DNA of 64,000 nucleotides from Tateyamaria omphalii (GTDB lineage Bacteria; Pseudomonadota; Alphaproteobacteria; Rhodobacterales; Rhodobacteraceae). A program made the position numbers and the translations under genes. The stretch spans positions 248,001 through 312,000 of the forward strand of contig NZ_BMWT01000003.1 in NCBI RefSeq assembly GCF_014651375.1. The letters are read 5' to 3'. The notes beneath the pieces were generated by a model, which saw only the letters and a program-made list of their open reading frames with translations, searched no databases and was not told the DNA's origin. Of this stretch, positions 29,418 through 38,865 are shown piece after piece (within the stretch, counting starts at the first letter, position 1; each line of letters starts with the position of its first letter).

Positions 29418-30101
29418 ATGAAAGAAGGTCCAGATATCTCTCACATCGCGGCGCTGATCGGGGATCCGGCGCGGGCGAATATTCTGACAGCGTTGATGGA
29501 TGGTCGTGCGCTCACAGCATCTGAACTTGCCGAGGAAGCGGGTGTGGGTCTGTCCACGGCCAGCGGGCATCTGTCTAAGCTGGCTGAAGCTGAACTGATC
29601 GCGCCGCGCAAATCCGGGCGGCACAAGTATTTCAATCTGGCCGATGCCGAGGTGGCAGGCGTGCTGGAATCGCTGATGGGACTGGCGGCGCGGCGCGGTA
29701 CCACGCGTGTCCGTACGGGGCCACGTGATGCGCAGATGCAGGTGGCGCGGGTGTGTTACAACCATTTGGCCGGACAACTGGGCGTGCAGATGTACAGCAA
29801 GTTGCTTGCGCAGGGCGTTTTGATGGAAGACGGGGAAGACGTGGCTCTGACCGCATCCGGGCGCGATTTCATGACAGCATTCGGTATCGATCTTGATGCT
29901 CTGGAAAAGGGGCGTACCCGTCTATGCCGCAGCTGCCTTGATTGGTCCGAAAGACGCACGCATCTTGCGGGGTCATTGGGGCGCGCGATGCTGACGTGTA
30001 TGGAGCAGAAAGGCTGGATGTCCCGGGAGACTGGAAGTCGGGCAATCCACGTGACGAAGGCGGGGCAAGTCGCCTTTGCTGACATGTTTGGCGTCGATTA
30101 G
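29418..30101 (+). CDS. ArsR-family transcriptional regulator with extended C-terminal domain
   Basis: 227 residues. A winged helix-turn-helix lies in the first ~85 residues (IAALIGDPARANILTALMDG, LTASELAEEAGVGLSTASGH, GRHKYFNLADAEV). A ~130-residue extension follows with RVCYNHLAGQLGVQMYSKLL and a Cys-containing RLCRSCLDWSERRTHLAG. The CxxC could bind metal or sense thiols. The start cannot be moved downstream without losing the HTH, and no Shine-Dalgarno precedes it, consistent with a leaderless mRNA. Divergence from the NIPSNAP operon suggests it regulates that operon. Confidence 0.88.
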   Translation: MKEGPDISHIAALIGDPARANILTALMDGRALTASELAEEAGVGLSTASGHLSKLAEAELIAPRKSGRHKYFNLADAEVAGVLESLMGLAARRGTTRVRTGPRDAQMQVARVCYNHLAGQLGVQMYSKLLAQGVLMEDGEDVALTASGRDFMTAFGIDLDALEKGRTRLCRSCLDWSERRTHLAGSLGRAMLTCMEQKGWMSRETGSRAIHVTKAGQVAFADMFGVD

Positions 30102-30225
30102 CGCAGCGCGCTGTGCGCAATGATCCTTTACTATGAAGAAGGCTTTGAGACGTTTGTGTTGCACCTCTGAGGGTGACTTTGGAGCGGAACGACAAGCAGC
30201 CACTTAAACAGGTAGGCTCATTTTC

Positions 30226-30723
30226 ATGTCGGAATTTAAGATCACGGTGGCAACAGAGAGCGTACTGGACAATGTGGAGAGCCTTGTTGCTGACGCAACG
30301 CGGGAACCGTTCTCTCACTCTGATTTGACGCCGGAGCAGTTGAAAGAAAACGAATGGGTGGTGTCGATTGCGAAATCGACTTGCCTTGCAGCACTTGGTC
30401 AGACGGACCGCGTATTGTTTGTGGCAACGGTCGACGCACGGCTTGTCGGGTTCGTTCTCGCGCTCAGAAAGACAGGCGACATTCCAGAAATCGACTGGTT
30501 GATCGTCGCGCCTGAATGCCATGGATCAGGCGTTGCTCATGCGTTGATGACTAGAGCGCTAAACTGGATAGGCTCGGGGGAACCGATCAAATTGGGCGTG
30601 ATCCATTACAATCACCGCGCCATCGCGTTCTATGAAAAATTTGGATTCAGGAATACTGGCGAAATTGCGGGGCGTCACAAAATTCCCCGCCTTCTGATGA
30701 TGCGAGACGGGTCGCCAATTTGA
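30226..30723 (+). CDS. GNAT-family N-acetyltransferase
   Basis: 165 residues. The GNAT core is seen as VLFVATVDARLVGFVLALRK (strand pair), EIDWLIVAPECHGSGVAHAL (acetyl-CoA pyrophosphate loop, 'ECHGSG' in place of Q/RxxGxG/A) and NHRAIAFYEKFGFRNTGE (C-terminal motif). The substrate is unknown. It is separated from the ArsR gene by 124 bases and from ilvC by a terminator. Confidence 0.85.
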   Translation: MSEFKITVATESVLDNVESLVADATREPFSHSDLTPEQLKENEWVVSIAKSTCLAALGQTDRVLFVATVDARLVGFVLALRKTGDIPEIDWLIVAPECHGSGVAHALMTRALNWIGSGEPIKLGVIHYNHRAIAFYEKFGFRNTGEIAGRHKIPRLLMMRDGSPI

Positions 30724-30796
30724 ATGACCGTGACGCGATCTCAGTTCAGTTTCAAAAGAGCGTGTGGTAAGTCCGCTTAACGGCTGCCCGAGTCAC

Positions 30797-30833
30797 ATAA
30801 AGAAAACGGAGCGCAAATGCCTTTGCGCTCCGT
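30797..30833 (-). terminator. Rho-independent terminator of ilvC
   Basis: Perfect 12-bp stem ACGGAGCGCAAA/TTTGCGCTCCGT with a 4-nt loop; on the minus strand it is followed by TTTTCTTTA. Confidence 0.9.
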
Positions 30834-30851
30834 ATGTCTTTGTATTTTGAC

Positions 30852-31907
<1,056 letters not shown>

Positions 31908-31950
31908 TTATACGCAGGCTGTTGCCTCTGGTCAGCGTTGTGTTTTGGGT

Positions 31951-31989
31951 TTATTTGTCAATCAGAGAGAAAAGTCATGCGTCAAATAA
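31951..31989. promoter_or_regulatory. Inverted repeat in the ilvC-lrp intergenic region
   Basis: TTATTTG (31951-31957) and its exact complement CAAATAA (31983-31989) have centres 32 bp apart, about three helical turns. The AT-rich arms and divergent Lrp genes make it a candidate Lrp/AsnC operator. No footprint evidence is available. Confidence 0.4.
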
Positions 31990-32007
31990 ACAGATTGTGG
32001 AAAAATC

Positions 32008-32463
32008 ATGCTTGATGATGCGGATCGTCGTATCCTGCGGCAATGGCAGTCGGACCCGACGCTTGCCCCTGCGGAATTGGCGGAACGGGCACGCGTCAGT
32101 CCAGGGCAACTCGCACGGCGGCAGGCCAAGCTGCGGGAGGCGGGGTTGGTCAAGTCGGTACAGGCCGTGATTGACTGGGCTGCACTGGGGTATGCTGTCG
32201 AGGTATCCCTGCGCATCACACTGGACAAGACACAGGCGCGCGCCTTTGACGATTTCATCGAAGCGGCACGGGAGGTGCCGGAAGTGATCGAGATCCAGAC
32301 CTTTCTGGGGCGCGTAGACGTGCGCCTGTCTGTCATTGCAAGGGATATGCCGCATTATCAGCATCTCTATCGCAGCCGTATCCTGACCTTGCCTCATATC
32401 GCGGATATCGAGGCGCTGATGCAGGTGGCAAGGATCAAGAGCGACGAGGCGCTGCCGCTGTGA
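32008..32463 (+). CDS. Lrp/AsnC-family regulator 1
   Basis: 151 residues: an N-terminal HTH (LDDADRRILRQWQSDPTLAP, AELAERARVSPGQLARRQAK) and a C-terminal RAM ligand domain (VEVSLRITLDK, VPEVIEIQTFLGRVDVRLSV, YRSRILTLPHIADIEALMQV). The start codon has no strong Shine-Dalgarno. The gene overlaps regulator 2 by four bases. Lrp proteins are oligomers that respond to amino acids; the divergent ilvC is the obvious candidate target. Confidence 0.92.
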   Translation: MLDDADRRILRQWQSDPTLAPAELAERARVSPGQLARRQAKLREAGLVKSVQAVIDWAALGYAVEVSLRITLDKTQARAFDDFIEAAREVPEVIEIQTFLGRVDVRLSVIARDMPHYQHLYRSRILTLPHIADIEALMQVARIKSDEALPL

Positions 32464-32918
32464 TCGACTTGGATGAGACAGACTTCGCCATTCTACGTTT
32501 GTTGGTCGAAGATGTAGGGCAGGGGGCAGGCGCCATCGGGCGGGCGTGCGGGTTGTCGCAGCCTGCCGCGTGGCGGCGCATCAAGCGGTTGCGCGCGGCG
32601 GGTGTGATCCGGGGGCAGCGGTTGAGCCTGGATGCGGAAAAACTGGGGTTCGGCGTGACCGTTTTTCTGGGTGTGAAACTGGCAACCAAGGGGCGGGTGA
32701 GCCTTGAGGATTTCGAGCGAGCTGTATCCGCCATTCCGGAAGTTCAAACCGTTGAACATGTGCTGGGGCTGTATGACTACCGCCTGCGGGTGGTGGCGCG
32801 TGACCTTCCCGATTTCGAGCGGGTCTTGCGGCGCCGGATCATGACGTTGCCCGGTGCGGGGGAGGTCGAGGCGAATGTGCTGCTGAGTGAAGAGCGCAGA
32901 CCGGGGCCCATCGGTTAA
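32460..32918 (+). CDS. Lrp/AsnC-family regulator 2
   Basis: 152 residues from a GTG overlapping the upstream stop (GTGA). HTH: LDETDFAILRLLVEDVGQGA and GLSQPAAWRRIKRLRAAGVI. RAM domain: FLGVKLATKGRVSLEDFERA, IPEVQTVEHVLGLYDYRLRV and RRIMTLPGAGEVEANVLL. It resembles regulator 1 in architecture but differs widely in sequence. The two are translationally coupled, which would favour stoichiometric synthesis and possibly hetero-oligomers. Confidence 0.92.
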   Translation: MIDLDETDFAILRLLVEDVGQGAGAIGRACGLSQPAAWRRIKRLRAAGVIRGQRLSLDAEKLGFGVTVFLGVKLATKGRVSLEDFERAVSAIPEVQTVEHVLGLYDYRLRVVARDLPDFERVLRRRIMTLPGAGEVEANVLLSEERRPGPIG

Positions 32919-33030
32919 AAACCGTTCCAATAGGCGACGCGCCGTGCCGCACTGCCGTGAATGTATACGGTGATAGGCTTTGTTCTGCAGGGTCCAAGCC
33001 GCTATGTCCTGCTGAAAGAGAAAGGACCGC

Positions 33031-34161
33031 ATGATGCCCGCATTGCTTGATACCGTTGATCCGCAAGGTCTTGAGGAGTTTTCCGTCGTTTTCACTGACC
33101 GCTCACTCAACCACATGAGTGTGGCGTTTCAAGGCGTGATGAACGACATCTCATCAATGCTGAAAGAGGTCTACGCCGCCGATGCGGTGGTGGTTGTGCC
33201 GGGTGGCGGGACCTTCGGGATGGAGGCGGTGGCGCGTCAGTTTGGACGCGGTGCGGATGTGCTGGTGGTGCGCAATGGCTGGTTTTCCTACCGCTGGAGC
33301 CAGATTTTCGAAACCGGAGGCCTGACCGCCAACACGACAGTGTTGAAAGCACGACAAACCGGAAACACGTCACCATCGCCCTTTACCCCGGCCCCGATCG
33401 ACGAAGTTGTGACCACCATTCGGGAGCAGAAGCCGGATGTGGTTTTTGCCCCGCATGTTGAGACAAGTGCAGGCGTGATTCTGCCCGACGACTATGTGGC
33501 CGCGATGGCGGCAGCTGCGCATGAGGTTGGTGCGTTGATGGTCCTCGACTGTATCGCGTCGGGCTGTGCTTGGGTGGATATGCGGGCACTGGGTGTCGAC
33601 GTGCTGATATCAGCGCCGCAAAAGGGGTGGAGTGCGTCGCCTTGTGCGGGCCTTGTGATGCTGTCTGACCGTGCGGTGGCGCGGATGGAAGAGACGACCT
33701 CTGACAGCTTTGCCATTGATCTCAAGAAGTGGCACCAGATCATGCAGGCCTATGAAAACGGGGGGCACGCCTATCACGCAACCATGCCCACAGATGCGCT
33801 GCGCGATTTCCGCGATACGATGGTTGAAACGCAAGCGTACGGCTTCGACAAGCTGAAGGACGCGCAGTGGGCCTTGGGCAATGCCGTGAGGGCTATGTTG
33901 GCCGAGAAGGGTGTGACGTCGGTCGCAGCGGATGGATTTGGTGCGCCGGGTGTGGTTGTGAGTTACACCACTGACCCGGATGTGCAGACTGGTAAACGAT
34001 TTGCGGCGCAGGGCATGCAGATCGCGGCAGGGGTGCCTTTGCAATGCGATGAACCCGCTGACTTCCGGACGTTCCGCATCGGGCTGTTTGGGTTGGACAA
34101 ACTCTATGATGTGGACGGCACGGTTACGCGGCTGCGGCGTGTCGTGGATCAGGTGTTGTAA
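33031..34161 (+). CDS. Class V aminotransferase (PLP-dependent; serine/alanine-glyoxylate type)
   Basis: 376 residues. Fold-type I class V features: VVVPGGGTFGMEAVARQF (cofactor phosphate region), VFAPHVETSAGVILPDDYV, the Asp strand LMVLDCIASGCAWVDM and the Schiff-base Lys in LISAPQKGWSASPCAGLVML. The family includes alanine-glyoxylate and serine-pyruvate aminotransferases; the substrate here is not resolvable. AAAGGA lies upstream of the ATG. Its TAA stop is part of REP-like element E. Confidence 0.85.
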   Translation: MMPALLDTVDPQGLEEFSVVFTDRSLNHMSVAFQGVMNDISSMLKEVYAADAVVVVPGGGTFGMEAVARQFGRGADVLVVRNGWFSYRWSQIFETGGLTANTTVLKARQTGNTSPSPFTPAPIDEVVTTIREQKPDVVFAPHVETSAGVILPDDYVAAMAAAAHEVGALMVLDCIASGCAWVDMRALGVDVLISAPQKGWSASPCAGLVMLSDRAVARMEETTSDSFAIDLKKWHQIMQAYENGGHAYHATMPTDALRDFRDTMVETQAYGFDKLKDAQWALGNAVRAMLAEKGVTSVAADGFGAPGVVVSYTTDPDVQTGKRFAAQGMQIAAGVPLQCDEPADFRTFRIGLFGLDKLYDVDGTVTRLRRVVDQVL

Positions 34162-34265
34162 GGCGGAGGTGCCCTCCGCCGGGCGCACGGCACGTGCGCC
34201 TTACTATGGTGCGGAAACGTAAGGCGCACGTGCCGTGCGCCCGGCGGACCATAGGTCCGCGTTAC
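34158..34265. repeat. Cluster of four REP-like GTAA hairpins (copies E-H)
   Basis: Four elements in alternating orientation fill the gap between convergent genes: E 34158-34180 (+; arms GGCGGAGG/CCTCCGCC), F 34182-34204 (-) and G 34219-34241 (+), identical to each other (arms GGCGCACG/CGTGCGCC), and H 34243-34265 (-; GTAAC head, arms GCGGACC/GGTCCGC). The TAA of E is the aminotransferase stop and the TAA of H is the stop of the UbiH-like gene. Confidence 0.9.
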
Positions 34266-35467
34266 CCCGCGCAGCGCACGCCCAACCCCAATTCCATCAG
34301 TGATTTTCGGATTGGCGTGATCTCATGCAACGCGTTCAGGCCAAGGGCTCTTGCATCGCGTGCCAGTGGCGATGTGGCCTGGCTTGCCCGGTTCAAAATG
34401 TCGATGCCTGTCACGCGCATGCGGATATCGCCATAGCGCGCCTTCTGGTAGCGGGCGAGCATTTCCGCGTCGCCGAGATTTACCGGTTGATCTATCGCCA
34501 GATCCAGCAGAGTCGTTGTATCGGCCAGCGACATGTTCAGTCCTTGCGCGCCAATCGGCGGCACCACATGGGCAGCTTCGGCAATCAGGGCCACCCGTGT
34601 ACCGTTCAAACGTTCAGCGATCTGGCTGATAATCGGCCAGATCGTGCGGCGCGACGCGAGGGTGAGTGGCCCGAGTATGTGACAACTGCGCTCGGTCATC
34701 TCTGCTTCGAACTCTGCGGTCTCCAGCGCCATGCGCGCGACTGATTTTGCGCCATCATCCATCCAAACAACGGCAGAGCAGGGCATTCCCTCGTGATCGG
34801 GCAAGGGCACGAGCGTGAACGGACCCCCTGTTCGGTGTACTTCGGTCGAAATATTTTCGTGCTGGATCGGGTGGGTCACGGCAAAGGCCAGCGCCTTTTG
34901 TCCGTAGCGCGTGGTCGTCACCCCAATTCCGGCGGCTTGCCGCACGGGCGAGTTGCGGCCATCCGCGGCCACGACCAGCTTAGCTTTGATGCGCGTTCCG
35001 TCGTTCAGCGTGACTCGCGCCTCTGCCGTGCGACCCAAGAAACGGCTGGTGCCGGTTCCAGGTCGGAAATCCACGCTTGGAAGCGCATCAAGTCGCCCCA
35101 CCAGTTCGCGCCGCAAGCGCCAGTTGGGAAAATTCCAGCCGAAGGGCAGATCAGACACGTCCGACGCACGGAACGATTTGACCTCGCGCGCTGCACCCGT
35201 GTCGGTGGCGGTGTCCGCGATGCGCATCACTTCAAGGGCCGCGCCATGCGGTGCAAGCGCGTCCCAAACACCTGCACGCTCAAGCAAGTCACGGGCGGGT
35301 TGCAGCATCGCGGTGGTGCGCATGTCGGAACCCTCGGCCTCGCGCTCGGTCACGGGTGGGGTTGGATCAACGCAGATGACGTCGAACCCGGCCGAACCAA
35401 AAGCAGCTGCGGCGGTCAGGCCCGCAATGCCGCCGCCGGAAATCAGAATGTCACAGGTTTCGGTCAT
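34262..35467 (-). CDS. UbiH/UbiF-family FAD-dependent ubiquinone-biosynthesis hydroxylase
   Basis: 401 residues; class A flavin monooxygenase hydroxylating the ubiquinone ring. Motifs: FAD-binding CDILISGGGIAGLTAAAAFG at the N-terminus, the DG motif VVAADGRNSPVRQAAGI, and a third motif VALIAEAAHVVPPIGAQGLN, in which the usual GD/GN before AAH is replaced by AE. GGAGGTGAGAT gives a good Shine-Dalgarno. The ring position cannot be assigned. Its stop codon lies in REP-like element H. Confidence 0.87.
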   Translation of the reverse strand: MTETCDILISGGGIAGLTAAAAFGSAGFDVICVDPTPPVTEREAEGSDMRTTAMLQPARDLLERAGVWDALAPHGAALEVMRIADTATDTGAAREVKSFRASDVSDLPFGWNFPNWRLRRELVGRLDALPSVDFRPGTGTSRFLGRTAEARVTLNDGTRIKAKLVVAADGRNSPVRQAAGIGVTTTRYGQKALAFAVTHPIQHENISTEVHRTGGPFTLVPLPDHEGMPCSAVVWMDDGAKSVARMALETAEFEAEMTERSCHILGPLTLASRRTIWPIISQIAERLNGTRVALIAEAAHVVPPIGAQGLNMSLADTTTLLDLAIDQPVNLGDAEMLARYQKARYGDIRMRVTGIDILNRASQATSPLARDARALGLNALHEITPIRKSLMELGLGVRCAG

Positions 35468-35529
35468 ATCTCACCTCCGATACAGGAAAAATATGCCGCG
35501 CGGTCCCGGTGCCAAGGTGGCATCCTGTC

Positions 35530-36177
35530 CTACCCGGTGAGCCGGGACAGAAAGTCAGTAAGGTCATCGGTGTGGTGATGGATGTGGCCTCCATCGGCGC
35601 GTGCCGCGGCAACGTGAACCGTGCGCATACCCATCGTATGCGGCACCGTCAGGTTCCGGGGATCGTCTTCGAACATCGCACCTTTTTCTGGCTCCAATCC
35701 GTCGCGGGCAAAGATGCGTTCAAACGCGGCATGATCCGGTTTGGGCTGAAAATCCGCATGTTCGATGCCATAGATCGCGTCGAACTTGCCCGATAGTCCG
35801 CGCGCAGCGAGCACCCTTTCGGCATAAGGGGCGCATCCGTTCGTATAGACGATCTTGCGGCCCGGCAGGGTGTCGATGCATGCGGCCAAGTCCGCGTCAG
35901 GCGACAGTCCATCAAACGAGATGTCGTGCACGTTCTCGAGGAACGGCAGCGGGTCGATCTCGTGTTCCCGCATCAGTCCGGCAAGGGTCGTGCCATGCGT
36001 GTGCCAATAGTGTTTGCGCAGACGATCCGCCTCAGGCTTCGAGATCTTCAAAGCCTCCATGACGTAGGCCGTCATCTGCACTTCGATCTGATCAAAGAGG
36101 CGCACGGCTGGCGGGTAGAGTGTATTGTCCAGATCAAAGACCCAGGCGCGGACATGTGCAAAATCATCAGCTGGCAT
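35530..36177 (-). CDS. HAD-family hydrolase, pyrimidine 5'-nucleotidase (SDT1-like)
   Basis: 215 residues from the ATG at 36177 (MPADDFAHVRAWVFDLDNTLYPP); a TTG 12 codons upstream is less likely. HAD motifs: nucleophile FDLDNTLY, motif II KIVYTNG, motif III lysine in ADFQPKPDHAAF and motif IV MFEDDPRNL. This pattern is that of the SDT1/pyrimidine 5'-nucleotidase branch, which dephosphorylates UMP/CMP-type substrates. It is divergent from the GntR gene. Confidence 0.88.
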   Translation of the reverse strand: MPADDFAHVRAWVFDLDNTLYPPAVRLFDQIEVQMTAYVMEALKISKPEADRLRKHYWHTHGTTLAGLMREHEIDPLPFLENVHDISFDGLSPDADLAACIDTLPGRKIVYTNGCAPYAERVLAARGLSGKFDAIYGIEHADFQPKPDHAAFERIFARDGLEPEKGAMFEDDPRNLTVPHTMGMRTVHVAAARADGGHIHHHTDDLTDFLSRLTG

Positions 36178-36282
36178 GGGCTCGTGGATAGGCGCGGCGG
36201 GCAGGGTGCGCAAGGGCTTGGGGTTGCGTGACTGTGCGCGTGCACACTATGGTTTGGAAATTCAATGACTTGCGAGGATGCC

Positions 36283-36936
36283 ATGCGCGCCGCACGCCCG
36301 ACCCATACCGATGCTTATTCGATGATCCTCGAAGCGATCGACATCGGAACCTACCGGCCTGGTGATCGGTTGGTGGAAAGCGAACTGGCGGAACGGTTTG
36401 GTGTGTCGCGGACGCCTGTGCGCGAGGCATTGCAACGATTGGAAACGCAGTCCCTTTTGTCGCGGGACGGGCGCAGCCTGATCGTTGCATCGCTTGATCA
36501 CAACCAGATGTCCGAGCTTTACGTCGTCCGGCGCGAGCTTGAGGGGTTGGCGGCGTCCTTGGCCGCACAACATGCCACGGTGGAAGAGGTGCGCATCCTG
36601 CGCGAGATGGTGGAGGCCGACAACGCGTTGGTCAACGATCCGCCTGCATTGGCACGCGCGAACCGGCGGTTCCATACTCAGATCCATCTTGCGTCGCACA
36701 ACCGCTACCTGGTTCAACAGCTTGATCTGGTGCACAGGACCATGGCGCTGATGGCAACGACGTCTCTGGCCGCCGATGGGCGCACACGTATCGCACAGGA
36801 TGAACATGACCGTATCGTGCGGGCGATCGAGGCCAAGGATCAGGTTGAGGCCGGGCAGGCGCTGCGTGATCATATTTCGGTCGCGTTCATGACCCGGTTG
36901 AAGCAGGATGCGGAGACGCGGCGCGACGAAGCCTAG
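36283..36936 (+). CDS. GntR-family regulator, FadR (FCD) subfamily
   Basis: 218 residues. The ATG at 36283 has GAGG five bases before it; an ATG at 36265 is in frame but lacks one. Winged HTH: TYRPGDRLVESELAERFGVS and RTPVREALQRLETQSLLSRD. The FCD effector domain shows ELYVVRRELEGLAASLAAQH, then NRRFHTQIHLASHNRYLVQQ and QDEHDRIVRAIEAKD, whose His/Asp residues typically bind a metal and carboxylate ligand. The target is unknown; candidates are the divergent HAD gene or itself. Its stop shares CTAG with the convergent glycosyltransferase. Confidence 0.9.
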   Translation: MRAARPTHTDAYSMILEAIDIGTYRPGDRLVESELAERFGVSRTPVREALQRLETQSLLSRDGRSLIVASLDHNQMSELYVVRRELEGLAASLAAQHATVEEVRILREMVEADNALVNDPPALARANRRFHTQIHLASHNRYLVQQLDLVHRTMALMATTSLAADGRTRIAQDEHDRIVRAIEAKDQVEAGQALRDHISVAFMTRLKQDAETRRDEA

Positions 36937-38822
36937 TCTGGGCTTTTGATCGGTTCGACCATATCGCCGCTTGCGGTGCCGTGTTGGGTTTTATCCCAAT
37001 AAAACGGTGCGCGCACCAGTTCGTAAATGGCCTTGTAGCTGGCGATGGCCCCAAGAGGGAAGTAAAGCGGTATGGTCAGCACCCAAGGCAGCAGATGACG
37101 GTGATCACGGTCCGACACTGCAAGTATGCCGATGGCCATATTCAACAACTCCGCTGCGATAAAGAAGGACACGGCAAACCAGACGACGGTTTCACCCAGT
37201 GTATCGGCGACGGGGTGTGGTAGACCCGTCGCGGGCAACCAGAAGCTCCAAAGCAACGGCAATGCTGCAAATTGGGATACTGTGGCCATAAACATGGCCT
37301 GTATGCCGATAAATTTTTTGAAGCCAAGATCCTCGAGAAGTTCCTTGGGGCGCCGCATGTGTACGCAATAGGTGATGAAAAAGCCTTTGATCCACCGGGA
37401 TCGCTGTTTCACCCAAGGCCAGGCACGACAGTTGGCTTCTTCATAGGTGACGGTTGGGATCAACTCGGTACGGTAGCCACCGCGTGCCAGCCGTATGCCG
37501 AGATCCGCGTCTTCGGTCACATTGTGCGCGTCCCAACCGCCCAATTCGTCGAGGATCTCACGCCTGAAGAACAGGGTCGTTCCACCAAGAGGCAAGACAA
37601 GCCCAAGACGTTGAACGCCGGGCAACACCAGCCGCCACCAACTTGCGTATTCTATGGTGAAACAACGGGCGAGCCAGTTGTGACGTGCGTTGTAGTAGTC
37701 AAGTGTACCCTGCAGACAGGCAACGTCGGGACCTGCAGCCGCAAATTTCCATACAACTTTTTCGATCTGATCCGGTTCGGGCGCATCTTCGGCGTCCCAC
37801 ACTCCAATGATTTCGCCCTTACAAAAGTCCAGCGCATAGTTGAGAGCGCGGGGTTTCGTGGTGATTGTGCCATCATCCGGCACTTCGACGACGCGCATCC
37901 ATTTTGGTAGGCGTGTGCGGGCGAGAGTTGTACGGGTCACGCTGTCCTTGGATTCGAGCACCAGAACTACGTCCAGAAGGGCTTTGGGATATGTCAGGCG
38001 GGACAGACGAGTGATCAGCGCCTCTGCAATTCGCTCTTCGTTGTACAGGGGGACCATGACCGACACGCGAGGCAGGCGACCAGCGAGCGGCATGGATACG
38101 GGTTCGGGTTGTGCAGGCAAACAGTGCATCAGTTGCGCAACGATCGCCGCCAGTTTGAGACCCGTGGTGAGTGCCAGCGTAAACACTGCCCAGCCAATCA
38201 ATACGGTTGCTGTCCATGCGGGAAACAGCCAAAGAGACAATATCAAGAGAGCCAGTAAAGTAAGGGCGCCAACCATGCCCGGTGCCCAAGTCCGGCAACT
38301 CACTTCTTGTGGCACCTTGTACGCGGCCTGGTGTGCAAGTTGCACACCATGGATCGCGGTGATTTGATCGTGGATCTGGTCGATGGACGCGATGACCGGC
38401 AACAGCGTGATGGAGGGTTGATCCAGTATGTCATGGACGGCAGACAACTGATCTGGCCGTGCTGTCGCCACCAGAAGCGTATCGCCGATCCACCTCCATG
38501 GCACGACACCAAACTGTTGGCATATCTGTGCAGGAATAGCTTGTTTCATCAATGGATTGGGTGGATCGATGGTTAGGTCCACGCGGTCTGCATCGTGTTG
38601 CACCGCAAGGGCTGCCAGCACATCGTCCGGTTCAACATGCCCGTCGGCCACCAGTATCTCGCCCAGCGGGGCATCGAGCTGATGTTGCAGTGCGAGCGCT
38701 TCAAGCAAGGTTGTCTGGCTGATCAGTCCGGCGTTTACCAATTGTCGTCCCACCGGCACGGCAGGACGCACAGGTCGAGTGACCGGCTGCGGAAAAGACA
38801 GACGTAAAAGCGGATCGCTCAT
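36933..38822 (-). CDS. GT2 membrane glycosyltransferase with N-terminal MshEN-like domain
   Basis: 629 residues. Residues ~25-165 form a GspE-N/MshEN-type module (GRQLVNAGLISQTTLLEALA, APLGEILVADGHVEPDDVLA, IPAQICQQFGVVPWRWIGDT), a domain that in other proteins binds c-di-GMP. Two transmembrane helices follow (GALTLLALLILSLWLFPAW, VFTLALTTGLKLAAIVAQLM). The GT2 core has VMVPLYNEE, VWDAEDAPEPDQ, TEDADLGIRLARGG and the QRSRW signature of processive beta-glycosyltransferases, then several C-terminal helices. It probably makes or exports a surface polysaccharide under c-di-GMP control. No cellulose-type bcsB partner is adjacent. A CtrA-type box lies upstream. Confidence 0.87.
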   Translation of the reverse strand: MSDPLLRLSFPQPVTRPVRPAVPVGRQLVNAGLISQTTLLEALALQHQLDAPLGEILVADGHVEPDDVLAALAVQHDADRVDLTIDPPNPLMKQAIPAQICQQFGVVPWRWIGDTLLVATARPDQLSAVHDILDQPSITLLPVIASIDQIHDQITAIHGVQLAHQAAYKVPQEVSCRTWAPGMVGALTLLALLILSLWLFPAWTATVLIGWAVFTLALTTGLKLAAIVAQLMHCLPAQPEPVSMPLAGRLPRVSVMVPLYNEERIAEALITRLSRLTYPKALLDVVLVLESKDSVTRTTLARTRLPKWMRVVEVPDDGTITTKPRALNYALDFCKGEIIGVWDAEDAPEPDQIEKVVWKFAAAGPDVACLQGTLDYYNARHNWLARCFTIEYASWWRLVLPGVQRLGLVLPLGGTTLFFRREILDELGGWDAHNVTEDADLGIRLARGGYRTELIPTVTYEEANCRAWPWVKQRSRWIKGFFITYCVHMRRPKELLEDLGFKKFIGIQAMFMATVSQFAALPLLWSFWLPATGLPHPVADTLGETVVWFAVSFFIAAELLNMAIGILAVSDRDHRHLLPWVLTIPLYFPLGAIASYKAIYELVRAPFYWDKTQHGTASGDMVEPIKSPD

Positions 38823-38865
38823 GGCGGGTCCCAGGTTCAGGAACCCTCACCAATGGCGTCTCATG

